Notes: a model not told the origin generated them from the sequence alone. A stretch of 55,730 bases of DNA from Acidobacteriota bacterium (GCA_013286465.1 JABDFR010000012.1:1-55730); one strand, 5' to 3'. Positions 33,282 through 43,135 are shown, counted from the stretch's first letter. Program-made: numbers and translations.

Positions 33282-33647
33282 ATGCGCTCTCCCCGCATCG
33301 CGCTGCTACGATTCGCCGCCGCATTCGTGTTTCTCGCCAGCCTGGCCGCACCCGCCGCGCACGCGCAAATGGATCCTGCCGGCACCGTCGCATCGAAGCC
33401 ACTGAAAACCAAGCCAATCTGGATGAAAGCGCAAGTGATTCACGTCAATCACGATTCCATGGTCGTGCGCGAAGCCGATCATCCCATGATGGTGCACACT
33501 TTCACATTCAGCAAAAAGATGACTGAAGCGATGGAGAAAGTACGCGCCGACGGCGGATATCAGCGCGGCGACGTAATCTCGATTCAGCATGAGAAGGGCA
33601 AGGAAGAAGCGCTGGCGATCCGCGGCAAACCGAACCAGAACAATTAA
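33282..33647 (+). CDS. Small exported protein of unknown function
   Basis: 121 residues with a clean Sec signal (LLRFAAAFVFLASLAAPAAHAQ). The mature part reads as a small beta domain (WMKAQVIHVNHDSMVVREAD; VHTFTFSKKMTEAME; GDVISIQHEKGKEEALAIRG), rather like OB-type or DUF5666-type exported domains, but I cannot assign it. Probably co-transcribed with the acidic protein upstream. Confidence 0.72.
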   Translation: MRSPRIALLRFAAAFVFLASLAAPAAHAQMDPAGTVASKPLKTKPIWMKAQVIHVNHDSMVVREADHPMMVHTFTFSKKMTEAMEKVRADGGYQRGDVISIQHEKGKEEALAIRGKPNQNN

Positions 33648-33708
33648 GCCGCAATCTCTCACACTCTTTCCCGCAGCAAATCTTTTGCGTGCTCGCGCCG
33701 CTCCCTCG

Positions 33709-33714
33709 TAAAAT
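33709..33714 (+). promoter_or_regulatory. -10 element of the Memo-family gene (leaderless start)
   Basis: TAAAAT followed by 8 nt and ATG 33723. Only a weak -35 (TTGCGT, 33685-33690) with 18-bp spacing. No ribosome-binding site is present. Confidence 0.5.
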
Positions 33715-33722
33715 TCTGAGTC

Positions 33723-34532
33723 ATGAGCAAGCCGCGCCCTCCCGCTGTCGCCGGCCGTTTCTATCCCTCTGATCCGGATGAGCTTCGCCGCGATATCGAT
33801 AAATATACGGAAGGAGCCCGCGCGAAAATAAAGGCGCGCGCCTGCCTCGTTCCGCACGCGGGATATATGTATTCGGGCGGGGTCGCTGGAAAAGTCTATC
33901 GCGCGCTTGAAATTCCGCCGCGCATTCTGATGCTCGGCCCGCGGCACTTTCCTCATGGCGAATCGCTGGCCATACTTTCCGATCGCCCCTGGCGCACGCC
34001 GCTCGGCGACGCGCAAATCGATACCGCGCTAGCCGCCGAATTGAAGCAAGCTTTCCCGCTGCTGCGCGAAGATGCCGTGGCGCATGAGACCGAACACGCG
34101 CTCGAAGTGCAGCTACCGTTTCTGCAGCGGCTAGTTGGCGATTTTCGATTCGTGCCGATCGTCCTGGGCATCGAGCGCTTCGATCTCTTCGATCAACTCG
34201 GCCGCGCCATCGCCAAAGTTCAAGCCGCCCAAAAAGAACCGTTCTTGATCCTCGCCAGCTCCGACATGAATCACTACGAAAGCGACGCGATCACGCGCGT
34301 AAAAGACCGCTACGCCCTCGATAAAATCGCCGCCCTGGATCCCAAAGGCCTCCACGAAGTAATCCGCGCAAAAGAAATTTCCATGTGTGGCTACGGTCCG
34401 GCCGTAGTGATGTTGACAGCCATGCGCGCCCTAGGCGCAAAGCAAGCCGAAATCGTAGCCTACGCGACATCAGCGGAGGTAAGCGGCGATTACGACTGGA
34501 CGGTGGGATACGCAGGAGCACTGGTTTCGTAG
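33723..34532 (+). CDS. AmmeMemoRadiSam system protein B (Memo family)
   Basis: A 269-residue Memo-like protein: RPPAVAGRFYPSDPDELRRDID, CLVPHAGYMYSGGVAGKVY, LGPRHF, PLGDAQIDT, EHALEVQLPFLQ, SSDMNHYE and SMCGYGPAVVML. Conserved His (PHAGY, EHALE, MNHYE) and Cys (MCGYG) form the family metal-site pattern. The family is usually encoded beside an AMMECR1 gene and a radical SAM gene; neither is nearby. Biochemical role is unsettled. The stop TAG is the head of a repeat. Confidence 0.9.
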   Translation: MSKPRPPAVAGRFYPSDPDELRRDIDKYTEGARAKIKARACLVPHAGYMYSGGVAGKVYRALEIPPRILMLGPRHFPHGESLAILSDRPWRTPLGDAQIDTALAAELKQAFPLLREDAVAHETEHALEVQLPFLQRLVGDFRFVPIVLGIERFDLFDQLGRAIAKVQAAQKEPFLILASSDMNHYESDAITRVKDRYALDKIAALDPKGLHEVIRAKEISMCGYGPAVVMLTAMRALGAKQAEIVAYATSAEVSGDYDWTVGYAGALVS

Positions 34533-34598
34533 CGGTGCCCTTCAGGGCAGCATCCGAGTAAGCCGCAAGAAAATGCCTTGCTAAAGCGCGCCTCTAAG
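34529..34598. repeat. GTAG-headed REP-like element, subfamily D, with degenerate mate
   Basis: GTAGCGGTGCCCTTCAGGGC then AGCATCC at 34529-34555. A decayed inverted partner (ATGCCTTGCTAAAGCGCGCC, then TCTAAG) ends at 34598. The GTAG contains the stop of the Memo gene. Confidence 0.65.
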
Positions 34599-34607
34599 AA
34601 AACGGAG

Positions 34608-35279
34608 CTATCGCGGATTTCGTATGTGGCCGGCCAAATTGCGGGCTTTCTGGCGGGCAATATCAAGGTATTTCTCATCGGCAGCCAGCTGATCGAGTGA
34701 CGCCAGCAACCGCTCCGGCTCGGGAATCAATTTATTGTTGTAATCCGTCTCCAGCCGCACCACCGCGTCATTCACTCCCAGGCGATCGTAACGCATGGCG
34801 CGCTCCAAATTCGTCAAATCAATCTGCTCGCGACCCAATCCTTCGAATAAATCCAGCAATTGCGAGGCGCTGGCATCGAGCGTGTAATTAAATGTCGTCT
34901 CATGCACCTCGCTGCCTTTTTCGTAACGGAACGTTTTCTCGCCAAGATTAGCGATCTTGCGGTGAATGTCCAAACTCGGCCCATCAAAGTGATGCAGCTG
35001 CGCCGCAAGCTGGAAAATCTTCTCCACCAACGGCCGGCTCACCGCGAATGGCTGGGGGCTCGCTTGTTCATCGAGCTGGCGAATGTCGTAGGTGGCCTGG
35101 CCGTTCTCGCTCACCTTGATTTCGACAAATTCCGGGAAACTCTGCTTGAACACTTTGCGGAAGGTAACAGTAGCCGTATCGCCCGCGGCCGTAGCGACCA
35201 GGGCCACAAATAAAATCGCCGCCGCTGCGGACAGAATTCGGTATCGCAAGAATCGAATTTGTGAACCTGAAGAATTCAT
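34608..35279 (-). CDS. Exported protein of unknown function
   Basis: 223 residues with a signal peptide (YRILSAAAAILFVALVATAAG). The remainder looks alpha/beta (TFRKVFKQSFPEFVEIKVSE, QATYDIRQLDEQ) then helical (LVEKIFQLAAQLHHFD; RLLASLDQLAADEKYLDIAR). No family recognised. It overlaps ruvC by 4 bp (ATGA) and so belongs to the yebC-ruvC operon; a DNA-repair role is not implied by its exported nature. Confidence 0.7.
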   Translation of the reverse strand: MNSSGSQIRFLRYRILSAAAAILFVALVATAAGDTATVTFRKVFKQSFPEFVEIKVSENGQATYDIRQLDEQASPQPFAVSRPLVEKIFQLAAQLHHFDGPSLDIHRKIANLGEKTFRYEKGSEVHETTFNYTLDASASQLLDLFEGLGREQIDLTNLERAMRYDRLGVNDAVVRLETDYNNKLIPEPERLLASLDQLAADEKYLDIARQKARNLAGHIRNPR

Positions 35280-35914
35280 CGAACGGATACGATGCGCGCC
35301 CCGCGCGTTTGGCTGCGCGAAATTGAGCCCGAACTTGCCGCCAGGCCGATCGTCGCTCGTCGCCCGCCCGCCGTCGCCTCGGCAACGCGCGCTTCAGCCA
35401 CGGCCGCATGCGCGTGGCACAACGCCACCGCCAAAGCATCCGCCGCATCTTCCGGTTCCGGTGTCTCGAGCATCCCGAGCTGCTTGCCAATCATCTGCTG
35501 CATCTGCTGTTTCGATGCCGCGCCGTAACCAGCGATTCGCGATTTCACTTCGCGCGGCGAATAACTCCGCGAAGGCACTCCAGCCAGCGCCGCCGCCAGC
35601 AACACCACTCCGCGCACTTCCGCGAGCTTCAGCGCCGTATTCATATTCAGCGCTGTAAAAACCGATTCCACCGCCACCGCGTCCGGCGAAAATTCCTGCA
35701 CCAGCGACGCGATCAAGCGGTGAATTTCGCAAAGCCGCGCCGTATAACTCACCCGCGCCGGCATTTTCAGCGCTCCATAACGCAGCATCCGTGCCACGCC
35801 GCGCTCCAATTCAATCACGCCGTAGCCGGTAGCCCCCGCCACAGCAGGGTCCACGCCCAGCACACAAATTTTTCGGATCACGCCGCCACTGTCAGAGGAA
35901 ATCACGACGGGCAC
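35276..35914 (-). CDS. ruvC: Crossover junction endodeoxyribonuclease RuvC
   Basis: Resolves Holliday junctions with RuvAB. 212 residues, about 40 longer than usual because of a C-terminal tail (EATAGGRRATIGLAAS...). The catalytic acids are in LGVDPAVAGATGYG, AVESVFTALNMNTALKLAEVRG and PEDAADALAVALCHAH, with KSRIAGYGAASKQQM between. An internal start near VIRKICVLGVDP would give a more typical N-terminus. ruvA/ruvB are not adjacent; yebC lies upstream, a common pairing. Confidence 0.92.
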   Translation of the reverse strand: MPVVISSDSGGVIRKICVLGVDPAVAGATGYGVIELERGVARMLRYGALKMPARVSYTARLCEIHRLIASLVQEFSPDAVAVESVFTALNMNTALKLAEVRGVVLLAAALAGVPSRSYSPREVKSRIAGYGAASKQQMQQMIGKQLGMLETPEPEDAADALAVALCHAHAAVAEARVAEATAGGRRATIGLAASSGSISRSQTRGARIVSVR

Positions 35915-35983
35915 AAGTTTACGTGCGTAAATTGCGCCTGCACCAGCGATTTTTGAAGAAGTGTGTTCCGGCGGGCAAGCTTT

Positions 35984-36010
35984 GTCAGGGCACGACTTCA
36001 GTCGTGCCGC
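35984..36010 (+). repeat. Perfect hairpin between ruvC and yebC
   Basis: GGCACGACTTCAGTCGTGCC (35989-36008) pairs over 9 bp with a 2-nt loop. It is preceded by GTCAG rather than GTAG, so it may be a decayed member of the REP-like set. No T-run follows. Confidence 0.5.
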
Positions 36011-36071
36011 AAACCCAGCAAAAAAGCTCCGGCTTTAGCCGCTGAGGGCTTCCGCCGCCTTACCGAATTCG

Positions 36072-36824
36072 CTAACTCGCCACCGCCGCCTGAATCTCCG
36101 ACTCATCCACATCAAAGTTGGCGTAAACGTGCTGCACGTCGTCCAATTCCTCAAGCGCCTCAATTAACCGGATCATCTGCTGCGCCTGCTGCCCCACAAG
36201 CTTCACATAATTCTGAGGCACCCAAGAAACTTCCGCAGAGGTAGGCGTGATTCCCGCAGTGGTCAGAGCGGCACGCACCTTATCAAGCGCCTCAGGCGGC
36301 GTAGTCACTTCCCAAGCCGAGCCATCATCGCGCAAATCCTCCGCCCCGGCATCCAACACAATTCCCAGCATCTTATCTTCGTCGGCAGCTTCTTTGGCCA
36401 CCATGATGTCGCCCTTGCGCGCAAACATCCAACCCACGGCCCCCGACTCCGCCATGTTCCCGCCGTTCTTCGACATCAAATGCCGCAACTCGCCCACAGT
36501 CCGATTGCGATTATTCGTCACCACCGCCACCAGCATCCCCACGCCGCCGGGCCCATAACCTTCAAACATAGCTTCTTCAAGAAGCTCGCCCTCGAGCTGC
36601 CCAGTGCCGCGAAGCACGGCGCGTTCGATATTGTCATTGGGCATATTCTCAGCCTTCGCGGAGAGAATTGCCGTGCGCAGACGCGGATTCGAGTCAGGAT
36701 CGGCGCCGCCCACGCGCGCCGCGATGGTCAGTTCACGAATCACTTTGGTGAAGGCTTTGCCGCGCTTCGCGTCGGTAGCGGCCTTCTTGTGCTTGATGGT
36801 GGCCCACTTAGAGTGTCCAGACAT
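36072..36824 (-). CDS. yebC: YebC/PmpR-family translation/transcription regulator
   Basis: 250 residues starting SGHSKWATIKHKKAATDAKRGKAFTK, with AENMPNDNIERAV, EGYGPGGVGMLV and TNNRNRTVGELRH, the family signature along its length. YebC-type proteins bind DNA as PmpR-like regulators and, in more recent work, assist ribosomes stalled on proline stretches. It heads the yebC-ruvC-unknown run, with a 157-bp gap holding a hairpin before ruvC. Confidence 0.95.
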   Translation of the reverse strand: MSGHSKWATIKHKKAATDAKRGKAFTKVIRELTIAARVGGADPDSNPRLRTAILSAKAENMPNDNIERAVLRGTGQLEGELLEEAMFEGYGPGGVGMLVAVVTNNRNRTVGELRHLMSKNGGNMAESGAVGWMFARKGDIMVAKEAADEDKMLGIVLDAGAEDLRDDGSAWEVTTPPEALDKVRAALTTAGITPTSAEVSWVPQNYVKLVGQQAQQMIRLIEALEELDDVQHVYANFDVDESEIQAAVAS

Positions 36825-37043
36825 AGTTTATCCAGTAGAGGAAATGTGGCAGGAGCAACGCAGGATGCTCTTGCCAAGGTAGTCTAGCACAGTAGGGGAG
36901 GGTCTTATAACTCGATCGCGCCGAACCGACACGTGCAACAGGACCTCCCGCTTTTCGCCCCCCAGCGCACGCTACGGCGATTCCGCCCAAGATGGATACC
37001 TAAAATCACCCGCAAACCACGTCCGCGTAATCCGCCACGAATC

Positions 37044-37448
37044 CTATTTCTTCACTTCCCACTGAAAGCACAGCTGATACCCATCCGGATCCAGCACATA
37101 ACACTGCCGCATTCCATAGTTCTGATCGAAAGGCTCCTCCGCCTCGATTCCTTTCTCAAGCAAGTATCGATAAGTCGCGTCGACATCCGGCGTACCGAAG
37201 TACAAAGCAGTATCGCGATGATTCTTGACCCGCTGCGGATCCACCACCGCAGGCCGCTTTCCCTTGTCATACAGCGTGTTCAACATTAAGTCGACGCCAT
37301 TCGAGCGCAGCCAACACCATCCGCAATCATCCTCAGGCCCCGAACGAGCCACCACCTCACATCCCAGCAAGTCCCGATAAAAACGAAGCGACGCAGGCAT
37401 ATCAAACACACCCAACAAGGGCGTCATCCCCTTAATCTCGATCGGCAT
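37044..37448 (-). CDS. VOC-superfamily (glyoxalase/bleomycin resistance-like) protein
   Basis: 134 residues from ATG 37448 (GGGAGTGA upstream). Two beta-alpha-beta-beta-beta modules: MTPLLGVFDMPASLRFYRDLLGCEVV and HRDTALYFGTPDVDATYRYLLEKG, ending QCYVLDPDGYQLCFQWE where the Glu would be a metal ligand. Could be a lyase, dioxygenase or binding protein. It begins 29 bp after the ADOP gene and is probably its operon partner. Confidence 0.87.
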   Translation of the reverse strand: MPIEIKGMTPLLGVFDMPASLRFYRDLLGCEVVARSGPEDDCGWCWLRSNGVDLMLNTLYDKGKRPAVVDPQRVKNHRDTALYFGTPDVDATYRYLLEKGIEAEEPFDQNYGMRQCYVLDPDGYQLCFQWEVKK

Positions 37449-37477
37449 GTTCACTCCCTGACGCCAGCTGCCACCGT

Positions 37478-40141
37478 TTATTCGTATCGCAGTACGACGA
37501 TCGGATCTGTTCGCAACGCGCGGCGCGCCGGAATGTAGCAAGCGAGCATCCCCACAACGGCCAAGAAAATCGCGACGGCCGCAAACGTAACTGCATCCAT
37601 TGGCCGCACTCCAAACAGCAAGCTCGATAGCCACGGCACGAGCAACGCCGAAAGTGCGGCCCCGAGCACAAGGCCGGCCACAATCCAAGCCATGCCTTCG
37701 CCGATCACCAATTTCAAAATATCCGCGCGCTGCGCACCCATAGCCATGCGAATTCCAATTTCGCTGCGCCGCTGGCCTACGGAATACGCAGTGACGCCAT
37801 AAATCCCAATCGCCGCGAGCGCCAACGCCAATCCAGCCAACGCCCCGGCCAACAAAGTCGTGAATCGCGTCGCCGCACGCGCATCGCGCAAGTATTCATC
37901 CATCACGCGCACCTTCGACATCGGCACATCTCTATCCATCCGGTCCAATTCCGCGCGAATCACGCCCACTAGCGAAGCCGGCTCCTCGCCCGTACGCACC
38001 GCAAACGCAAGTTGCTCGCGCGCGTTCTGCGCGTACGCCACGTAAATCTGCGACCGCCCTTCTTCCACCAATCGTGCATACCGCACATGCTTCACCACTC
38101 CGATCACTTCCGCCGCACCGGGCGCGAAATCCCCATCCTTGATCGTCTCAACGAAAAGCTTTTTCCCCAGCGCACTCTCGCCCGGCCAGGTACGTCCCGC
38201 GAGCAAATCATCGACCACTGCTACGCGTCGCCTCGAAGCGTCATCCGCGTCGCTAAAATCACGCCCGGCAATCAACGGAATCCCCATCGCCGCGAAAAAT
38301 CCCGGCGTGGTCGCGCGGTGATCGGCCATCACGCTCTGCTGCGCCTCAATCGGCGCACCCTCCGGCCAGTAATAGCTATACCAATTCGGATAATCATCGA
38401 ACGGCAGATGGCTCGCGGCTCCCACCGCGTCCACTCCAGGCAGACCCGCGATATTTTTCCGCAATTGCTCGAAAAATTGCGCGTGCGAAGCGTCGCTAGG
38501 ATAACGCTTGAATCCCGGCGCAATCTGAAACGTCAGCACATGCCCGCCGCTAAATCCCGGATTCACGCCAACCAGTCGCAAGAAAGTGCGAATCATCAAT
38601 CCGGATCCAAACAGCAGCACAAATCCCAGTGCCACTTCGCTAGCCACCAAAAGCGAGCGCAATCGATTGCGCCCGAAGCCGGCTCCGTGCCCGGCAGACT
38701 TCAGCGTCTCCATCAAACTGATTCGCGATGCTTCCGCCGCTGGCGCCAATCCAAATAAAATTCCCGCAGCCAGTGAAATCGCAAACGCATATCCCAGCAC
38801 GGTGAAATTCAAGCCCGCCGATTCCACGAGCGCCAGCGACTTCGGCCGCAACGCCAGCAATCCAGCCGTCCACCACCAGCCCAGCATAATTCCCAGCGCC
38901 CCGCCAAAAAAAGAAAGCAGCAAACTCTCCGTCAACAATTGCCGGAACAATCGGCCGCCGCTAGCCCCCAGCGCCGCGCGCAAAGCCACCTCGCGCCGCC
39001 GCGATCCCGCCCGCGACATCAATAAATTCGCCACATTCGCGCACGCAATCAGCAGCACCAATCCCACTCCGCCGAACAATGCCAAAAGCGCGGGCCGAAT
39101 CTCGCGGATCGTTTCCGTTTGCAGGGGCACCACGTCAAAATCTTCTCCCTGCTTCGAATCCACCACATATTCTTTGCGTAATTGCCCCGCGATCGCATGC
39201 ACCTCGTCGCGCGCCGCCCCAATCGAAGCCCCCGGCTGCAATCTCCCCAGCACGCGTAAGAAATTCAAGTCGCGCGGATCCTGCGCCACATCGCGCCCAA
39301 ATGGCATCCACGCCTGCACATCCGCCGGCACACCCAAATCCGGCGGATACATCACGCGGAAATTCTCCGGCATCACGCCGACCACCGTCGCCATGCCGCC
39401 GTCAAGCTTCACGGCCTGACCCACAATTTCAGGATTCGCACCGAATCGCCGTTTCCACAACCCATCGCTCAGAATCAGCGCTGGCGCGGCCCCATTAACG
39501 TCGTCCCGCGCCGTGAACAGCCGCCCCCTCGCTGGCGGAACGCCGACCAGACTCAGAAAATTCCCGGTAACGAATCCCAATTTGATTTGCTCAGGCTCGC
39601 CGGTTCCGATCAACGCCGCGCGTCCCACCCAAATTCCGCCCACGTCCTGCAGCAACCGCGAGCGCGTGCGCACGTCGTTCATGTCCGGCCCGGAAAACGG
39701 CGCCCGCGGCGCTCCGCTCAAATCCGTCCAAATCAAAACCAACCGGTCCGCCGCCGGATAAGGCAAGGGACGCAAAATCACCGCATCCAACACGCTGAAA
39801 ATCGCAGTATTCGCCCCGATGCCCAGCGCCAAGGTAAGAATCGCCACGGCAGTAAATCCAGGATTCTTCCGCAACATGCGCAACCCATAACCAATGTCTT
39901 GCCCCAAATCCTGAATCCAATTCACGCGCCGTTCATCGCGGCATTCTTCCGTGAGCCGCGACACGCCGCCGAACTCGACGAGCGCCGCACGCCGCGCTTC
40001 CCCCGGCGTCATCCCCGCCGCAATATTAACGTCCGTCTGGCGCTGCACGTGAAACCGCAACTCCTCGCTCAATTCCGTATCCAATTCCGTCCGCCGAAAT
40101 AGCGATCGCACCCGCAACCGCAATTTATCAATCGAGCGCAT
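37478..40141 (-). CDS. ADOP-family (MacB/FtsX-like) ABC permease
   Basis: 887 residues from ATG 40141 (GGAGG upstream). Same plan as the copy at 17610: prefix domain ([33 protein letters not shown]), TM1 ([24 protein letters not shown]), MacB-type periplasmic domain, FtsX-like bundle ([42 protein letters not shown]), a second half, and the end [15 protein letters not shown]. No ATPase nearby. It follows a PadR gene by 14 bp. The two ADOPs share layout but are clearly divergent. Confidence 0.92.
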   Translation of the reverse strand: MRSIDKLRLRVRSLFRRTELDTELSEELRFHVQRQTDVNIAAGMTPGEARRAALVEFGGVSRLTEECRDERRVNWIQDLGQDIGYGLRMLRKNPGFTAVAILTLALGIGANTAIFSVLDAVILRPLPYPAADRLVLIWTDLSGAPRAPFSGPDMNDVRTRSRLLQDVGGIWVGRAALIGTGEPEQIKLGFVTGNFLSLVGVPPARGRLFTARDDVNGAAPALILSDGLWKRRFGANPEIVGQAVKLDGGMATVVGVMPENFRVMYPPDLGVPADVQAWMPFGRDVAQDPRDLNFLRVLGRLQPGASIGAARDEVHAIAGQLRKEYVVDSKQGEDFDVVPLQTETIREIRPALLALFGGVGLVLLIACANVANLLMSRAGSRRREVALRAALGASGGRLFRQLLTESLLLSFFGGALGIMLGWWWTAGLLALRPKSLALVESAGLNFTVLGYAFAISLAAGILFGLAPAAEASRISLMETLKSAGHGAGFGRNRLRSLLVASEVALGFVLLFGSGLMIRTFLRLVGVNPGFSGGHVLTFQIAPGFKRYPSDASHAQFFEQLRKNIAGLPGVDAVGAASHLPFDDYPNWYSYYWPEGAPIEAQQSVMADHRATTPGFFAAMGIPLIAGRDFSDADDASRRRVAVVDDLLAGRTWPGESALGKKLFVETIKDGDFAPGAAEVIGVVKHVRYARLVEEGRSQIYVAYAQNAREQLAFAVRTGEEPASLVGVIRAELDRMDRDVPMSKVRVMDEYLRDARAATRFTTLLAGALAGLALALAAIGIYGVTAYSVGQRRSEIGIRMAMGAQRADILKLVIGEGMAWIVAGLVLGAALSALLVPWLSSLLFGVRPMDAVTFAAVAIFLAVVGMLACYIPARRALRTDPIVVLRYE

Positions 40142-40155
40142 CAGGACCTCCGCAC

Positions 40156-40488
40156 TTACGTGGTCTTCAATACCAATCCGATCGCCGCCGACAACCGTTC
40201 CCAATTCGCCTCTTCCTGCTGCAAATATTTCCGCCCCGCCCGCGTCAACGAATAAAATTTCGCCCGGCGATTATTTTCCGATTCGCCCCACTCCGCCCGA
40301 ATCCAACCCTGCTGCTCCAACCGGTGCAGCGCCGGATACAGCGCCCCCTGATTCACCTGCAGCACATTCTTCGACACCTGCCGAATCCGCTGCGCAATCG
40401 CCCAACCATGCGCCGGCCAAAGCGCCACCGTCTTCAGAATCAAAAGGTCCACCGTCCCCTGCACCAAATCCGTAGGCTTGCCCAACAA
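40156..40488 (-). CDS. PadR-family transcriptional regulator
   Basis: 110 residues from TTG 40488; GGGGAGGA lies 4 nt upstream. PadR signature: [71 protein letters not shown]. Upstream (40523-40551) is TTGACA-N17-TGTCAA on either strand around TTATAAT, a candidate operator/promoter, not matching the TCTAGGA sites of the other PadR. It controls, by inference, itself, the ADOP and the VOC gene. Confidence 0.9.
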   Translation of the reverse strand: MLGKPTDLVQGTVDLLILKTVALWPAHGWAIAQRIRQVSKNVLQVNQGALYPALHRLEQQGWIRAEWGESENNRRAKFYSLTRAGRKYLQQEEANWERLSAAIGLVLKTT

Positions 40489-40522
40489 ATCCTCCCCGAA
40501 ACGTCGGCACCCCTAAATCGTT

Positions 40523-40551
40523 GACAAGTGTCTTATAATCTCCTGTCAATC
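40523..40551 (-). promoter_or_regulatory. Inverted repeat over padR upstream region
   Basis: Arms TTGACA and TGTCAA separated by 17 bp flank a TTATAAT-like core. The core gives a -10 candidate on either strand, but -35 spacing is poor, so operator is a safer call than promoter. Confidence 0.45.
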
Positions 40552-40573
40552 GTCAAGGGGAGCGCCGGCATTC

Positions 40574-40600
40574 GTAGCGGTCGGTTTAAGCCCAGCATCT
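40574..40600 (+). repeat. GTAG-headed REP-like element, subfamily D (single)
   Basis: GTAGCGGTCGGTTTAAGCCC then AGCATCT; the stem is weaker than in other copies but head and tail match 27414 and 51814. Confidence 0.6.
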
Positions 40601-40653
40601 TTTCGCCGGCCAAAGCTTGCAGTCCCCAAATTTGCGATTTAGGATTTCCATCG

Positions 40654-42243
40654 ATGAACCGACGCGATTTTCTAACTCAAGCCGCGGCAACGATTGCCGC
40701 CGCCGCAATTCCAAATAAAATCGCATCCGCCATAAATCCAGCACCCAAAGGCACCGATCCAATGTCACAATCGATCCCCGCAACCCCCGCGCCATCGCAA
40801 GCTCTCGATTTCGTCAGCGCTCTAGAAGCCGCCGAAGCCATCCGCAAAAAGCAAATTTCCTCCGCCGAACTCACCCAACGCGCCTTCGCCCGCATCGATC
40901 GCTACAATCCTCAACTCAACGCCTTCGTCTACCAACTCCGCGAAGACGCCCTAGCCCGAGCAAAAAAAGCCGACGAAGCCCAAGCCGCCGGAAAATCTCA
41001 CGGCGTTTTCGACGGCGTGCCATTCAATGTGAAAGAAAGTTTCGCAGTAGCCGGCTATCCCGACACCTGGGGCATTCCATTTTTCAAAGATTCGAAATCT
41101 CCCGCCGACTCCGAAGTAGTGGCCCGCATGCGCCAAGCCGGCGCGATTCTGATCGGCGCCACGAATGTTCCCGTCGGCCTAGGCGATTGGCAGACCTACA
41201 ATTCCATCTACGGCACCACAAATAATCCCTGGGATTTGAAACGCACTCCGGGAGGATCCTCAGGCGGCACCGCAGCCGCGCTAGCCGCAGGACTCGGCTA
41301 CCTCAGCATAGGCAGCGATATCGGCGGCTCCATTCGCGTTCCGTCGCATTTCTGCGGCCTCTTCGGCCACAAGCCCACTCTCAATCTAGTCAGCGCGTCG
41401 GGCCAACTCCCCGGCGGCGTCCGCGACAATCCCGGCTTCGACACGCTGCTCGCCGTAGCCGGCCCCATCGCACGCAGCGCCCCCGATCTTCGCGCCGCAC
41501 TAAAAATTCTCGGCGGCCCCGCAAATTACGACGCCAAAGCCTGGAAGTGGGAACTCCCCGCCCCACGCGCCACCACCCTAAAAAATTTCCGCGTAGGCTA
41601 CGTAATCGACGATCCCATCGCCCCGCCCACGCCAGAAATGAAAACGCTCCTAGAAAAAACCATCGCAACTCTAGATCGCGCCGGCGCACAACTAAAACCC
41701 GGCTGGCCCGCGGGCCTAAATATCCAAGCGCTCATCGATTGCTATAAATTTCATCTATTCGCATTTCTCTACAGCGTCGCCCCTCCCGACCAGCAAGAAG
41801 CGCAGCGCAAATCCTACGAGAGCGCCCCGAACGCGGGAACTCATCCAAGCCTCGCGCCTTTCACCCAATGGCAACGCCAAAATCTAAATCGCCTCGGATT
41901 CCGCGCCCAGTGGCAAAATTACTTCAATGATGTCGACGTCTTCCTCTCACCGGTAGCATTCACACCCGCATTCCCACACGATCACAGCGATCCGCAAACT
42001 GAGCGCACCATCGCGACCTCCGCCGGCCCGCGCCACTATATGGATATGCTCAACTGGATCGCCCCCGCCACGCTAACCGGCTGCCCCGCAACAGCAGCCC
42101 CGATCGGCGAAACTCCCGAAGGCCTGCCGGTAGGAATCCAAATCACAGGTCCGTTCTGGGAGGACGACACACCAATAAAATTCGCAGAATTGCTCTCACA
42201 AGAAATCGGCGGCTTCAAACCCCCGCCAGGCTACGAAGCATAA
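40654..42243 (+). CDS. Tat-exported amidase (amidase signature family)
   Basis: 529 residues. A twin-arginine leader NRRDFLTQAAATIAAAAIP indicates Tat export; ATG 40654 has AGGA 9 nt upstream. The Ser-cisSer-Lys amidase core is present: catalytic Lys in GVPFNVKESFAV, GTTNNPWDLKRTPGGSSGG for the first Ser, and GLGYLSIGSDIGGSIRVPSHFCG with the nucleophile Ser, then GHKPT. It hydrolyses amides; the substrate is unknown, and periplasmic location makes a GatA role unlikely. The coding strand is very C-rich. Confidence 0.92.
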   Translation: MNRRDFLTQAAATIAAAAIPNKIASAINPAPKGTDPMSQSIPATPAPSQALDFVSALEAAEAIRKKQISSAELTQRAFARIDRYNPQLNAFVYQLREDALARAKKADEAQAAGKSHGVFDGVPFNVKESFAVAGYPDTWGIPFFKDSKSPADSEVVARMRQAGAILIGATNVPVGLGDWQTYNSIYGTTNNPWDLKRTPGGSSGGTAAALAAGLGYLSIGSDIGGSIRVPSHFCGLFGHKPTLNLVSASGQLPGGVRDNPGFDTLLAVAGPIARSAPDLRAALKILGGPANYDAKAWKWELPAPRATTLKNFRVGYVIDDPIAPPTPEMKTLLEKTIATLDRAGAQLKPGWPAGLNIQALIDCYKFHLFAFLYSVAPPDQQEAQRKSYESAPNAGTHPSLAPFTQWQRQNLNRLGFRAQWQNYFNDVDVFLSPVAFTPAFPHDHSDPQTERTIATSAGPRHYMDMLNWIAPATLTGCPATAAPIGETPEGLPVGIQITGPFWEDDTPIKFAELLSQEIGGFKPPPGYEA

Positions 42244-42260
42244 CCGCACGCAATCGCGTC

Positions 42261-42353
42261 GTAGGGGCCGGGGTTTACCACCGGCCCGGTGTGGCTTTAG
42301 GTTTTCGCATTTGACGTTGCCGTCGTAGGGGCGCCGCTTGCTGCGCCCGCCCC
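42261..42353 (+). repeat. Two tandem GTAG-headed REP-like elements, subfamily C
   Basis: GTAGGGGCCGGGGTTTACC... at 42261-42289 and GTAGGGGCGCCGCTTGCTGC... at 42325-42353 in the same orientation. The second matches 14265-14289 with one mismatch. They fill most of the gap 42244-42435; an outward CTAC near 42393 may be a decayed partner. Confidence 0.7.
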
Positions 42354-42435
42354 GGTAACGCCCAGCGCAAACGAACGCCAAAGTCTCTACGTAAATCGAA
42401 CCGGCAGTTCCGGAATTCCCCCGCGACGAAATAAC

Positions 42436-43086
42436 CTAGGTAGGCCCCAAAGGCAGAAAATACTGCGTCCCCTTCACCGGCAAACGCACCCGCTGCAACA
42501 ATTCCTGCAAATCCTGATTCCGCTCTACAAAATCAATCTCCGAAGTATCCACCACCAAAAGATTCGAAGCCGAATAACGAAAGAAAAAATGCTCGTAAGC
42601 CTGCGAAACCGCCTCCAAATACTCGGGCGAAATGTCGCTCTCCGCCGCCACCCCGCGTTTCGAAACGCGCTTCAGCAAAACCTCCGGCTTAGCCTGCAAA
42701 TAAATCACCAAATCAGGCGCCGGCACCGAAGGCGCAAAAATCTCGTAATAGCGCTCGTAAAGTTTCAGCTCTTCATTATTAAGATTGATGTAAGCGAAAA
42801 TTTTATCTTTCTCAAAAAGAAAATCGCTAACCACCGGCGTCGGATTCTCCTCCAAACGCAACTCATTCAACCGCCGGAACCGCTCGATCAAAAAATACAT
42901 CTGCGAACTAAAAGCCGAACCAGGCTTCTCCGCATAAAAATCCGCAAGAAACGGATTATCTTCGCAATCAAAAACGCGCCGCGCGTGCAAGCTCTCCGCC
43001 AAAGCCTTAGCCAAGGTAGATTTCCCCACGCGAATAGGCCCTTCAATCACAATGTGCCGCGGAGTTTTGAAAGCCGGCGTAGTCAC
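42436..43086 (-). CDS. Deoxynucleoside kinase (dGK/dAK type)
   Basis: 216 residues. P-loop IVIEGPIRVGKSTLA, the DRxxxED-like region (VVSDFLFEKDKIFAYINL), DLVIYLQAKPEVLLKRVSKRG (lid approach) and FFFRYSASNLLVVDTSEID. It phosphorylates purine or pyrimidine deoxynucleosides for dNTP salvage. The start is GTG 43086, 8 nt after an extended -10, with no ribosome site: likely leaderless. Confidence 0.88.
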   Translation of the reverse strand: MTTPAFKTPRHIVIEGPIRVGKSTLAKALAESLHARRVFDCEDNPFLADFYAEKPGSAFSSQMYFLIERFRRLNELRLEENPTPVVSDFLFEKDKIFAYINLNNEELKLYERYYEIFAPSVPAPDLVIYLQAKPEVLLKRVSKRGVAAESDISPEYLEAVSQAYEHFFFRYSASNLLVVDTSEIDFVERNQDLQELLQRVRLPVKGTQYFLPLGPT

Positions 43087-43094
43087 GGGCCGCG

Positions 43095-43103
43095 ATTATA
43101 GCA
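43095..43103 (-). promoter_or_regulatory. Extended -10 promoter of the deoxynucleoside kinase gene
   Basis: TGCTATAAT on the minus strand (TATAAT at 43100-43095), 8 nt before GTG 43086. No -35 match, as is usual for extended -10 promoters. Confidence 0.6.
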
Positions 43104-43135
43104 AACGCCGCAACCCGGACTCGCAGCGAAGCAAA

